A DNA stretch of 64,000 nucleotides. Source: Sphingobium sp. DEHP117. GTDB taxonomy: Bacteria; Pseudomonadota; Alphaproteobacteria; Sphingomonadales; Sphingomonadaceae. This document shows, in pieces, positions 56,312 through 63,473 of the stretch. The stretch lies in NCBI RefSeq assembly GCF_030867385.1, contig NZ_JAPFBJ010000001.1:682001-746000 (forward strand), given 5' to 3'. A program made the position numbers and the translations under genes. The stretch's first letter is position 1, and each line of letters begins with the position of its first letter. A model generated the notes under the pieces. It was not told the DNA's origin. It worked only from the letters and a program-made list of their open reading frames with translations, and did not search any database.

Positions 56312-56866
56312 GAATTTGGAGCGTAATGGGCTAGGATTGCAGGTGTAGGGTTGCGAACTGAGGAGGGTGGGCGGGATGAGCAGAATATGTTTGGGGGTTA
56401 TTGCAACTGTCACCGTAATTCCTGAATTACTCGATTCTGCTGCCCACCAAGGCTTTTTGACGTCATCGCCATCACGATACTGCGCTCCCACCGCATCTGT
56501 CGCATTAGTGTGATCCGTGGTCAGGTTGATTATCAAAGTTTCCCCAATTTGGTTGGGGCTACCAGCTCCGTTAAGGGCATTTTTGAGACTTGTCACACTG
56601 GAGGCGGCCTGAAGTAATCCAGGTATAATTTGTAACAACCTTTGCACCTGCTGAGAAGCGGTGCTACCCTCATATGCAATAAAAACATCAGGTAAATTGG
56701 AAGTTGAAATTTTAATACCATTGCTCAACGTATTATTATTCTTAGGATGGTTAAAAAGACCAGTAGAAGGAAGTTTTATTGTCCCTATGCTGCCAAGATT
56801 ATACGTAGAACTTAATCGAGTTCCATCGTTCCACTGTATTTTTACAGGTGCCACAGACTGAGACAT
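56171..56866 (-). CDS. unknown protein, 3' end replaced by a REP repeat
   Basis: An AT-rich gene starting MSQSVAPVKIQWNDGTRLSS with AAGAAGGA 7 nt upstream. About 148 residues look native (to WWAAESSNS). At 56420 the frame enters the REP repeat (reading ITVTVAITP) and then runs antisense through the end of the SDR gene to 56171. The native C terminus is lost. It begins 4 bp after the upstream lipoprotein gene, so it was the third gene of a leftward operon. The function is unknown. Confidence 0.6.
   Translation of the reverse strand: MSQSVAPVKIQWNDGTRLSSTYNLGSIGTIKLPSTGLFNHPKNNNTLSNGIKISTSNLPDVFIAYEGSTASQQVQRLLQIIPGLLQAASSVTSLKNALNGAGSPNQIGETLIINLTTDHTNATDAVGAQYRDGDDVKKPWWAAESSNSGITVTVAITPKHILLIPPTLLSSQPYTCNPSPLRSKFLSRTPPIHRHHRPCHPRGGVGQQIQHGARHLLRCRQAQWRAAADRG
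56392..56420 (+). repeat. REP-like repeat, copy A
   Basis: A 29-bp copy beginning TGGGGGTTATTGC and ending CGTAATT. It stands alone: no RAYT tail precedes it. It marks the 3' break of the leftward unknown gene. The 80 bp before it (56312-56391) hold no gene. Confidence 0.85.
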
Positions 56867-56870
56867 GAAG

Positions 56871-57851
56871 TTATCCTTCTTTTTTAGAAATTTCGTATTT
56901 TATCTTTATTATGTATTTCGATAAATTAGATTCTTGTGGAAAGACATTTATATATTCCTCTATCATATTTTTCTTATTATCATCAGGATGATATCTATAA
57001 GCTTCATACAAAAGCATCATATTCTCATATTTATAAAGCTCTTTTTGCTTTTTATCGCATCGACCACTCTTCCATTCGTCTGCGTTCTGAACTTCAACCT
57101 GTCGGCTGATTTCAGTTCTGTTTTTCTCAAGCATTTCATTTAGATAATTTGCAACAACAAGATTATTATCCAATGCTGATTTTAGTGCAAAAAAAGCAAT
57201 ATTATTATTGAATTGAAGCACCCAATTTCTATCAAAAAATATTTGATTGTTTTTAATATCATAATCTATTTCCGGTATGATATTTTTCCCTATGACATTT
57301 TCGTCATAAGCGATGTCTATGTATTTTCTTTGTCCTGTACGTAGAAATTCGTATATAGCATTATCAATAAATAAATTTTCATATAGAAATAATATGGTGC
57401 TTGGGTATTCCATGCCGTTGTTCTTATAATCATAATATTTTATTATATCTTTCCGTAGTGCGCGAATTTTGTAAAAAATCTCGCTAGCGTCGCCATTTTT
57501 ATCCCAAATTCGATTTAATTCTTGGGACAGAACTACAATTTTATACACCGTTCTCCCGAAGGTTTCTTTGTCCTTTGTCCTTAGTCTTTCGCGATGTAGG
57601 TCCCACTCGGGCCAAAACGCTATATCACTCAGTTCGCTCTTGGCCATCTCTCCTGGATAATGAAAATTAATATACTCAAATGAACCAGCGCATTTCCCCT
57701 TCCAGCGAGGATCTGGTATATGCAAAGGAGCCGACGGCACCTCCTTCGCCAAATTACTGGCAGCATCGGTGTTCGTTGTAGGTGTCCCGCAGCTGACAAG
57801 CGTCACCACAACATTACAGAGTATGGCTCGCTTGCGTAGGTCTATTAGCAT
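56871..57851 (-). CDS. lipoprotein of unknown function, AT-rich
   Basis: A 326-aa protein with a lipobox-like N terminus (VVVTLVSCGTP) and a largely alpha-helical body with many Lys, Asn, Tyr and Ile. Base composition is strongly AT-rich compared with the core genes, pointing to recent acquisition. If the IS is removed, the SEL1 gene upstream would end in the sequence ATGCTAA, its stop overlapping this gene's ATG. It may belong to the DUF6396 group found near SEL1 proteins, but I am not certain. Confidence 0.7.
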   Translation of the reverse strand: MLIDLRKRAILCNVVVTLVSCGTPTTNTDAASNLAKEVPSAPLHIPDPRWKGKCAGSFEYINFHYPGEMAKSELSDIAFWPEWDLHRERLRTKDKETFGRTVYKIVVLSQELNRIWDKNGDASEIFYKIRALRKDIIKYYDYKNNGMEYPSTILFLYENLFIDNAIYEFLRTGQRKYIDIAYDENVIGKNIIPEIDYDIKNNQIFFDRNWVLQFNNNIAFFALKSALDNNLVVANYLNEMLEKNRTEISRQVEVQNADEWKSGRCDKKQKELYKYENMMLLYEAYRYHPDDNKKNMIEEYINVFPQESNLSKYIIKIKYEISKKEG

Positions 57852-57886
57852 CGAGGAGCATCCTTACTGTTGCGCAAGCAAGCTAA

Positions 57887-59533
57887 CCCGCACTATTCAT
57901 GAGGCCTCCGCTCCGGGTTCGTGCGAGCATGGTTTGTCGGTCGCCGGGTGATCAGAGCAAGCTCCTCCGGCGGTTTTTTCACCGCGTCAGGATCGATGGG
58001 CTTTTCGAGGTTGAAGGACGAGGGCTCGGGCTTTGGGCGGCACTGCCGCGCTGGTTATGTGGGTGCCGGCCGGAGGCCGGTGGCAATGGTTCTGAACAGG
58101 CTGGCATCGGGACAGGCTGACGCGAAGGCGACGCGGATGCGCGTAGCGGTTTCGATGATGCGGGCGGCGACCTTGAGCAACCGCAGGCGCAGCGTTGCGA
58201 ACTCGGCGGTGGCGAGCGCGGCAGCCTTCGGGATTTCCTGCTGGATGCGCCACACGAGCCAGTAGGCGGCGGTGTGCAGGATGAGGCGCATCTGGTTAGC
58301 ATTGGCTGAGCGGCACGAGGTACGATCGCTGGCAAGCTGGGTCTTGTGGCGCTTGATCAGGTTCTCGGCGTTGCCGCGCGCGCAGTAGAGGGTGTCGTAG
58401 ATATGCTCAGCCGAACCTTCGGCCAGCGAGGTGACGACATAGCGGATGTCCATGCCCAGCGTGCTGGCCTCGATCCGGGCGACGACGCGGCGCTGGCACT
58501 TCCAGCTCTTCGCGCCGTAGCGGGTCTCGGCATAGTTGCGCAGGACCGGATATTGGCGCTGAGCCCGCTTAACCGCGCAGGCATCGGCGGCAGCGACGAT
58601 TTCGGGATCAGCACGCAGCGCGGCGTTGGTCGGCAGGCCGAACACGTAGTCGACGCCGGCCGCCTCGCAGAAGGCCATGACCTCGGGCCGGCCATAGTGC
58701 CCGTCGCCGCGGATGGTGATGTGCGTTTCGGGCCAGTGCCGGCGCAGATGGCGCACCAGGCGCCGGATGTGGCCGGCAGCTTCGGCGCCCGACGGTGTCT
58801 TGCCGGTGCGCAGCAGCATCGCCACCGGTCGGCCGGTGGCAGTGTCGTAGACATGGATCGGCAGGAAGCAGCGCTCGCCATGATGCCCGTTCCAGAAGGA
58901 GAGCTGCTGATAGCCATGAACAACGTCACAGGTGTCATCGATATCCAGCGTCACCGCCGCCGGCGCGGCGGGGTAGCTGGTGCAGTAGATGTCGATCATC
59001 GCGGCCATCATCCTGGCCAGCTCGCGTGTGGTCGGCGCATTTTCCCACCGGCTCATCGTCGGTTGGCTGGCCAGCCCCGCGCCCGATCCCGGCAGCTTGC
59101 CCAGCGCCAGGCGGAAGCCCGGATCGTCGCGCAGAGCGTCGAGATCATCGGCGTCTTCATAGCCGCAGGCGATCGCGAACACCCGGGCACGCAGGATGTC
59201 ATCAAGGCGATGGATCACCCGCACAGGGTCCCGCGGATCGGCAATGCAAGCCGCAAGCCGCCGGCAAAGCCCCATCGCGCGCTCGGCCTGTGCCAGCAGC
59301 AGAACACCGCCATCCGAGGTGAGCCGACCTCCGTCGAACGCGGCTGTGATCTTCTTGCGCCCGATCGCTGGAAACGAAAATCCCGGCGCGCTATCATCGC
59401 TCCCGGCGGGTGTGGCCCGTGGCATAAATTGCCTCGCTGCAGGACTGGTCTAGACACCCATTTTCCTACATCAAAGCAATCGCTTACACCACTCCCGCCA
59501 ACCCTTCTGACCAAGCCCGATGAATAAGCCGGG
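57887..59533 (-). mobile_element. IS1380-family insertion sequence, copy 2
   Basis: 1647 bp, inverted relative to copy 1, with the same terminal repeats. It is flanked by the 4-bp duplication CTAA at 57883-57886 and 59534-59537. It inserted near the 3' end of a SEL1-type lipoprotein gene. One base difference from copy 1 was noticed. Confidence 0.93.
58055..59425 (-). CDS. IS1380-family DDE transposase
   Basis: 456 aa, the same sequence as the copy 1 transposase at 16346-17716, with the same DDE candidates (VTLDIDDTCD, TIRGDGHYGR, ARGNAENLIKRHK). Intact. Confidence 0.93.
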   Translation of the reverse strand: MPRATPAGSDDSAPGFSFPAIGRKKITAAFDGGRLTSDGGVLLLAQAERAMGLCRRLAACIADPRDPVRVIHRLDDILRARVFAIACGYEDADDLDALRDDPGFRLALGKLPGSGAGLASQPTMSRWENAPTTRELARMMAAMIDIYCTSYPAAPAAVTLDIDDTCDVVHGYQQLSFWNGHHGERCFLPIHVYDTATGRPVAMLLRTGKTPSGAEAAGHIRRLVRHLRRHWPETHITIRGDGHYGRPEVMAFCEAAGVDYVFGLPTNAALRADPEIVAAADACAVKRAQRQYPVLRNYAETRYGAKSWKCQRRVVARIEASTLGMDIRYVVTSLAEGSAEHIYDTLYCARGNAENLIKRHKTQLASDRTSCRSANANQMRLILHTAAYWLVWRIQQEIPKAAALATAEFATLRLRLLKVAARIIETATRIRVAFASACPDASLFRTIATGLRPAPT

Positions 59534-59890
59534 CTAAACGCCGATTCGCCTCATCCAATCCCGCCTGTCTTGGCCCGGTATCCACCGGCACTACCCGTCC
59601 CTTGGCGCCATTGCCGGGTGAGGGCATATAGATCCAGGTGGTGCCGCCCGTATCGGCGGCCGCTTGTCTGTAAAGGGCCTTCGCCCTGCCCTCGTTGACG
59701 GGCACGCCATTCCCCTCCTCGAACCTGATACCAAGATCTAGCTGGGCCTGTTTGTCGCCGGCGCGGGCGCGAGAAGCGAGCGACTGAAGTTCGCTGTCCG
59801 CAGCGCCGGGATGAGCGATATGCCCATATAGCTTGAGGAGGCGCAGGCGCTGGTGGCCAGCAGCGCGGCGGGGAGCAGCAGCGTTTTGAC
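59484..59890 (-). pseudogene. SEL1-repeat lipoprotein, frameshifted and cut by IS1380
   Basis: Remains of a SEL1-like lipoprotein. One frame gives KTLLLPAALLATSACASSS (signal and lipobox, from about 59890). After a shift near 59815 another frame gives SELQSLASRARAGDKQAQLD and the SEL1 unit LGIRFEEGNGVPVNEGRAKA. The IS then adds the tail ARLIHRAWSEGLAGVV. Without the IS the C terminus would read NRRLACLRNSKDAPRC and end in the overlap ATGCTAA with the next gene. No normal start codon precedes the signal, and one base seems missing at the shift, so it was probably dead before or apart from the insertion. Confidence 0.65.
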
Positions 59891-60302
59891 GGTGAAGAGC
59901 GGCCGGAAGCGGCTGTGCGCATGGCTGGCTTTTGCGCACACCTGGGCGCGTCGCGCGGGCGGCTGCACCGCCTGCCTCGCGCAGGACGCGGTTTTACTCG
60001 GTCCGCGTAATGTTGCGCGCATGTTATCGCACCATGTCATTATCAGGCCCACTCTCATACTGGTTGGATAATATTTTCATGGGGTGGTCAAGGACAATAG
60101 AACATCCATTTTGGACGTATTGTGCTTGACACGGATGGCTATGGCACATTTGCTTGAGTTTTATGGCATATGTCTCATACTGGGACACGATATGCTTGGA
60201 TATGACTTGCCGGTTACATGAACGGCTGTGTGGGTCCGAGCTCTGCCGGTGCCGTGTCTGAACAGCGGGAATGACTGGCATTATCGCTCCCGCCTGATTA
60301 TG
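59891..60302. other. gene-free stretch with a candidate operator
   Basis: About 410 bp upstream of the SEL1 remnant without a convincing gene. It holds a near-palindrome, TGTCTCATACTGGGACA at 60171-60187 (TGTC, 9 nt, GACA), inside a wider imperfect GCATAT/ATATGC pair. It could be a regulator site for the leftward operon. Confidence 0.35.
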
Positions 60303-60330
60303 ATTACGGTGACAGTTGCAATAACCCCCA
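60303..60330 (-). repeat. REP-like repeat, copy B
   Basis: 28 bp, ATTACGGTGACAG ... AACCCCCA, the complement of the copy A type. Left end of RAYT unit 1. Confidence 0.85.
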
Positions 60331-60370
60331 AACTCTCTTATCCACTTCGTCATGGCCCGGCTGCCCCGCG

Positions 60371-61036
60371 TTGTCCTTTCATGTCCTTTCAGGAATCCCC
60401 CATCACGTGACCCAGCGCGGTAACCGGCGCGAGCGGACATTTTTTGAGGACGGGGATTTTGCGCTGTACCTCGATCTGCTGGCGGATGCTGCGGAACGGG
60501 CGCATGTGGAGATCTGGTCTTATTGCCTGATGCCTAATCACGTTCATATCGTGGCCGTTCCTTCCGATCCGGATGGGCTGTGGCGGACTTTCAGGCGGCT
60601 GCACCGGGAGTATACCGGCTTTATCAATGCCCGGATGCGGGTGACCGGCCATCTGTGGCAGGGGCGCTATGGATCTGTCGCGATGGACGAAGCGCACTTT
60701 GTGACGGCGCTGCGCTATGTTGCGCTCAACCCCGTTCGAGCGCGGTTGGTGGAACGGGCGCAGGATTGGCAATGGTCGAGCACACGGGCGCTGATCGCGG
60801 GCGCAAGCACCCGGTTCGTCAATGTCGCCCCCGCGCTGGAGCGGGTGGGAGACTTCGCCGCATTCCTCGGTCAGGAGTTCGACGAGGCTCTGAGCTATGC
60901 CGCGTTGCGCAAGGCCGAGAGCGTAGGCCGCCCGATCGGCTCGCGCGAATGGCTGGCGGACGTGGAAACCCAAACCGGCCTGAGCCTGATCCCCAAACCG
61001 CGCGGCCCCGCGCCAAAGCCGACGATAAAGCTGTGA
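60371..61036 (+). CDS. REP-associated tyrosine transposase (RAYT), altered N terminus
   Basis: Y1-type HUH transposase of 221 aa. Motifs are PNHVHIVAV (HUH) and LRYVALNPVRA (catalytic Tyr), then WSSTRALIAG. A 10-bp tandem duplication of TGTCCTTTCA (60372-60391) shifts the normal ATG at 60352 out of frame, so translation would have to begin at TTG 60371 and lose the MARLPRVVLS start seen in the second copy. It may be weakly active or dead. Confidence 0.8.
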   Translation: MSFHVLSGIPHHVTQRGNRRERTFFEDGDFALYLDLLADAAERAHVEIWSYCLMPNHVHIVAVPSDPDGLWRTFRRLHREYTGFINARMRVTGHLWQGRYGSVAMDEAHFVTALRYVALNPVRARLVERAQDWQWSSTRALIAGASTRFVNVAPALERVGDFAAFLGQEFDEALSYAALRKAESVGRPIGSREWLADVETQTGLSLIPKPRGPAPKPTIKL

Positions 61037-61039
61037 GTA

Positions 61040-61067
61040 TGGGGTTATTGCAACTGTCACCGTAATT
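61040..61067 (+). repeat. REP-like repeat, copy C
   Basis: 28 bp, with TGGGG rather than TGGGGG at its start. Right end of RAYT unit 1. Confidence 0.85.
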
Positions 61068-61288
61068 CACCGTAATTCCGCATTCCTCGGTCAGGAGTTC
61101 GACGAGGCTCTGGGCTATGCCGCGTTGCGCAAGGCCGAGTGCGTAGGCCGCCCGATCGGCTCGCGCGAATGGCTGGCGGACGTGGAAACCCAAACCGGCC
61201 TGAGCCTGATCCCCAAACCGCGCGGCCCCGCGCCAAAGCCGAGGATAATGCCGTGAGTATGGGGGTTATTGCAACTGTCACTGTAATT
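61068..61288 (+). repeat. partial RAYT tail with REP repeat, copy D
   Basis: About 210 bp matching the RAYT 3' end from GCATTCCTCGGTC onward, ending in REP copy D (61260-61288, with CTGTAATT). Its reading differs from the full genes at several residues (for example ALGYAALRKAECVG), so it is older than the 238-bp array near 63 kb. A short duplication, GTCACTGTAATTGT, follows. Confidence 0.75.
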
Positions 61289-61380
61289 GTGTCACTGTAA
61301 TTGTGGCGGAAAAAATGTATTTCCGCGTTGGCCTCAGGATCATGCTGCGGTAGACCCATTTAGGCACCCTGGATACTGAG

Positions 61381-61848
61381 ATGATCGAAGCATTAGCTGA
61401 CATGTTCGCAACCGCGCAGGCTCCCCAAATCGTTTGGGAGGGAAAACCTGTTTACGCGATCTATGAAATCATCCCTGCTCCCAATGGTGTGATTGTAGAG
61501 TTCTTGAGCGCGACCGCAGTTCCGGTACAGGGTCTGACATTGAAAGCCAGCGGAGGAGTGCTTGTAGTCAATGGGGTGGAAGCCCCCGAGATGCTGCTGT
61601 GGTGCGACACCGCCCCTGATACGGTTGTCGTTCAGGTGAAACAGGAACCAGGCAAGAAAGTCGTTCTCAAGCTCTGGAACATCTGGCGTGGGAATATGGG
61701 GGGAGTAGATGTTACCCAGGCATGGTTAGGCAACGCGGGGATGCGAATAGAATGTAGCCAAGGTGGGCGAGAGCTGTTGCTTCGCTGTAGCGATGGCGAG
61801 GGCTCTGTCGACTTCGGTGACTTAGAAGCGCGCGTTACGATCACTTAA
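61381..61848 (+). CDS. hypothetical protein, beta-rich, unknown
   Basis: A 155-aa soluble protein with no signal peptide or membrane segment. Sequence is rich in Val and Gly with alternating hydrophobics, suggesting beta structure (NGVIVEFLSATAVPVQGLTL). It lies alone between RAYT units, preceded by a 92-bp gap. An orphan or immunity-like protein is possible; I recognise no family. Confidence 0.6.
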   Translation: MIEALADMFATAQAPQIVWEGKPVYAIYEIIPAPNGVIVEFLSATAVPVQGLTLKASGGVLVVNGVEAPEMLLWCDTAPDTVVVQVKQEPGKKVVLKLWNIWRGNMGGVDVTQAWLGNAGMRIECSQGGRELLLRCSDGEGSVDFGDLEARVTIT

Positions 61849-61953
61849 CACGTCTCTGGGGTCACCCCGCGAGGTTTTGTCCTCGGTGATGGGTGCGGCG
61901 TGTGATGCACGCCCTTGAGAGCGTAGTAGGATGATCGGCGCGCGGGCTTCTCC

Positions 61954-62127
61954 CTAATCCACTGGCGCGAGTACGGCGGTGATGCGTTGTTGGGCGATGA
62001 AGGCGTCGATGAGGCGGATGACGGTCTGCTGATCTTCCCGTCCTAGTTCTTCGAGCGCCTGAAATCTGCGGAACAGCCGGATGTTGGCGAGATCGGACTC
62101 TTCGGTGCGAGTGCCGGGGTGACAGGG
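61954..62127 (-). pseudogene. C-terminal remnant of an XRE-type regulator
   Basis: About 57 residues ending ...RITAVLAPVD, with LFRRFQALEELGREDQQTVI, which resembles the C-terminal helix after the HTH in small XRE/phage-repressor-like regulators. The 5' part is replaced at 62128 by REP copy E. No HTH remains. Confidence 0.5.
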
Positions 62128-62155
62128 ATTACGGTGACAGTTGCAATAACCCCCA
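62128..62155 (-). repeat. REP-like repeat, copy E
   Basis: 28 bp, starting ATTACGGTGACAG. It truncates the regulator remnant. The 86 bp to copy F (62156-62241) hold no gene. Confidence 0.85.
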
Positions 62156-62241
62156 AACTCCGCGCTCACCAAAAACCCCCTGTCCTACAGCCCGCGCCCT
62201 CTGATACAGCACACACCAAGGTCCATCGTCCCCGCCTTGCG

Positions 62242-62997
62242 ATTACGGTGACAGTTGCAATAACCCCCAAACTCTCTTATCCACTTCGTCATGGCCCGGC
62301 TGCCCCGCGTTGTCCTTTCAGGAATCCCCCATCACGTGACCCAGCGCGGTAACCGGCGCGAGCGGACATTTTTTGAGGACGGGGATTTTGCGCTGTACCT
62401 CGATCTGCTGGCGGATGCTGCGGAACGGGCGCATGTGGAGATCTGGTCTTATTGCCTGATGCCTAATCACGTTCATATCGTGGCCGTTCCTTCCGATCCG
62501 GATGGGCTGTGGCGGACTTTCAGGCGGCTGCACCGGGAGTATACCGGCTTTATCAATGCCCGGATGCGGGTGACCGGCCATCTGTGGCAGGGGCGCTATG
62601 GATCTGTCGCGATGGACGAAGCGCACTTTGTGACGGCGCTGCGCTATGTTGCGCTCAATCCCGTCCGAGCGCGGTTGGTGGAACGGGCGCAGGATTGGCA
62701 ATGGTCGAGCACACGGGCGCTCATCGCGGGCGCAAGCACCCGGTTCGTCAATGTCGCCCCCGCGCTGGAGCGGGTGGGAGACTTCGCCGCATTCCTCGGT
62801 CAGGAGTTCGATGAGGCTCTGAGCTATGCCGCGTTGCGCAAGGCCGAGAGCGTAGGCCGCCCGATCGGCTCGCGCGAATGGCTGGCGGACGTGGAAACCC
62901 AAACCGGCCTGAGCCTGATCCCCAAACCGCGCGGCCCCGCGCCAAAGCCGACGATAAAGCTGTGAGTATGGGGGTTATTGCAACTGTCACTGTAATT
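62242..62997 (+). mobile_element. RAYT unit 2 bounded by inverted REP repeats
   Basis: 756 bp from copy F (62242-62269, ATTACGGTGACAG type) to copy G (62969-62997, TGGGGGTTATTGC type, ending CTGTAATT). It contains an intact RAYT gene. Its last 238 bp are repeated twice more to the right. Confidence 0.8.
62291..62965 (+). CDS. REP-associated tyrosine transposase (RAYT), intact
   Basis: A 224-aa RAYT. It starts MARLPRVVLSGIPHHVTQRG and has HUH motif PNHVHIVAV, Tyr in LRYVALNPVRA and C-terminal region ending KPRGPAPKPTIKL. RAYTs cut and join single-stranded REP ends. Sequence is nearly the same as unit 1 without the 10-bp duplication, so this is probably the active source of the repeats here. 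Confidence 0.88.
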   Translation: MARLPRVVLSGIPHHVTQRGNRRERTFFEDGDFALYLDLLADAAERAHVEIWSYCLMPNHVHIVAVPSDPDGLWRTFRRLHREYTGFINARMRVTGHLWQGRYGSVAMDEAHFVTALRYVALNPVRARLVERAQDWQWSSTRALIAGASTRFVNVAPALERVGDFAAFLGQEFDEALSYAALRKAESVGRPIGSREWLADVETQTGLSLIPKPRGPAPKPTIKL

Positions 62998-63235
62998 CCG
63001 CGCTGGAGCGGGTGGGAGACTTCGCCGCATTCCTCGGTCAGGAGTTCGATGAGGCTCTGAGCTATGCCGCGTTGCGCAAGGCCGAGAGCGTAGGCCGCCC
63101 GATCGGCTCGCGCGAATGGCTGGCGGACGTGGAAACCCAAACCGGCCTGAGCCTGATCCCCAAACCGCGCGGCCCCGCGCCAAAGCCGACGATAAAGCTG
63201 TGAGTATGGGGGTTATTGCAACTGTCACTGTAATT
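62998..63235 (+). repeat. 238-bp RAYT-tail tandem unit, first extra copy
   Basis: Repeats the last 238 bp of RAYT unit 2 (62760-62997) head to tail. It starts CCGCGCTGGAGCGGG and ends in REP copy H (63207-63235). It encodes a 63-aa RAYT C-terminal piece if read from 63012. Confidence 0.88.
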
Positions 63236-63473
63236 CCGCGCTGGAGCGGGTGGGAGACTTCGCCGCATTCCTCGGTCAGGAGTTCGATGAGGCTCTGAGC
63301 TATGCCGCGTTGCGCAAGGCCGAGAGCGTAGGCCGCCCGATCGGCTCGCGCGAATGGCTGGCGGACGTGGAAACCCAAACCGGCCTGAGCCTGATCCCCA
63401 AACCGCGCGGCCCCGCGCCAAAGCCGACGATAAAGCTGTGAGTATGGGGGTTATTGCAACTGTCACCGTAATT
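63236..63473 (+). repeat. 238-bp RAYT-tail tandem unit, second extra copy
   Basis: Same as the previous unit, with one base difference noticed in the terminal repeat (CACCGTAATT instead of CACTGTAATT). Ends in REP copy I (63445-63473), directly at the break of the HELGH gene. Confidence 0.88.

Larger units (their letters stand above)
60303..61067 (+). mobile_element. RAYT unit 1 bounded by inverted REP repeats
   Basis: A 765-bp unit running from an inverted repeat copy (B, 60303-60330, starting ATTACGGTGACAG) to a direct copy (C, 61040-61067, one G shorter). The ends are inverted complements of about 28 bp. It contains one RAYT gene. An extra CACCGTAATT follows copy C. Confidence 0.75.

Noticed and set aside
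16238-59533. Composite transposon formed by the two IS1380 copies
   Set aside because: The copies have different target duplications (CTAG and CTAA), which shows independent insertions, and core genes lie between them.
60024-60440. Minus-strand 138-codon frame near RAYT unit 1
   Set aside because: It reads through a REP copy and a promoter-like region; no motif or ribosome site.
62760-63473. CRISPR-like or satellite array
   Set aside because: The 238-bp units are exact RAYT 3' tails with REP ends, with no spacers or short direct repeats.
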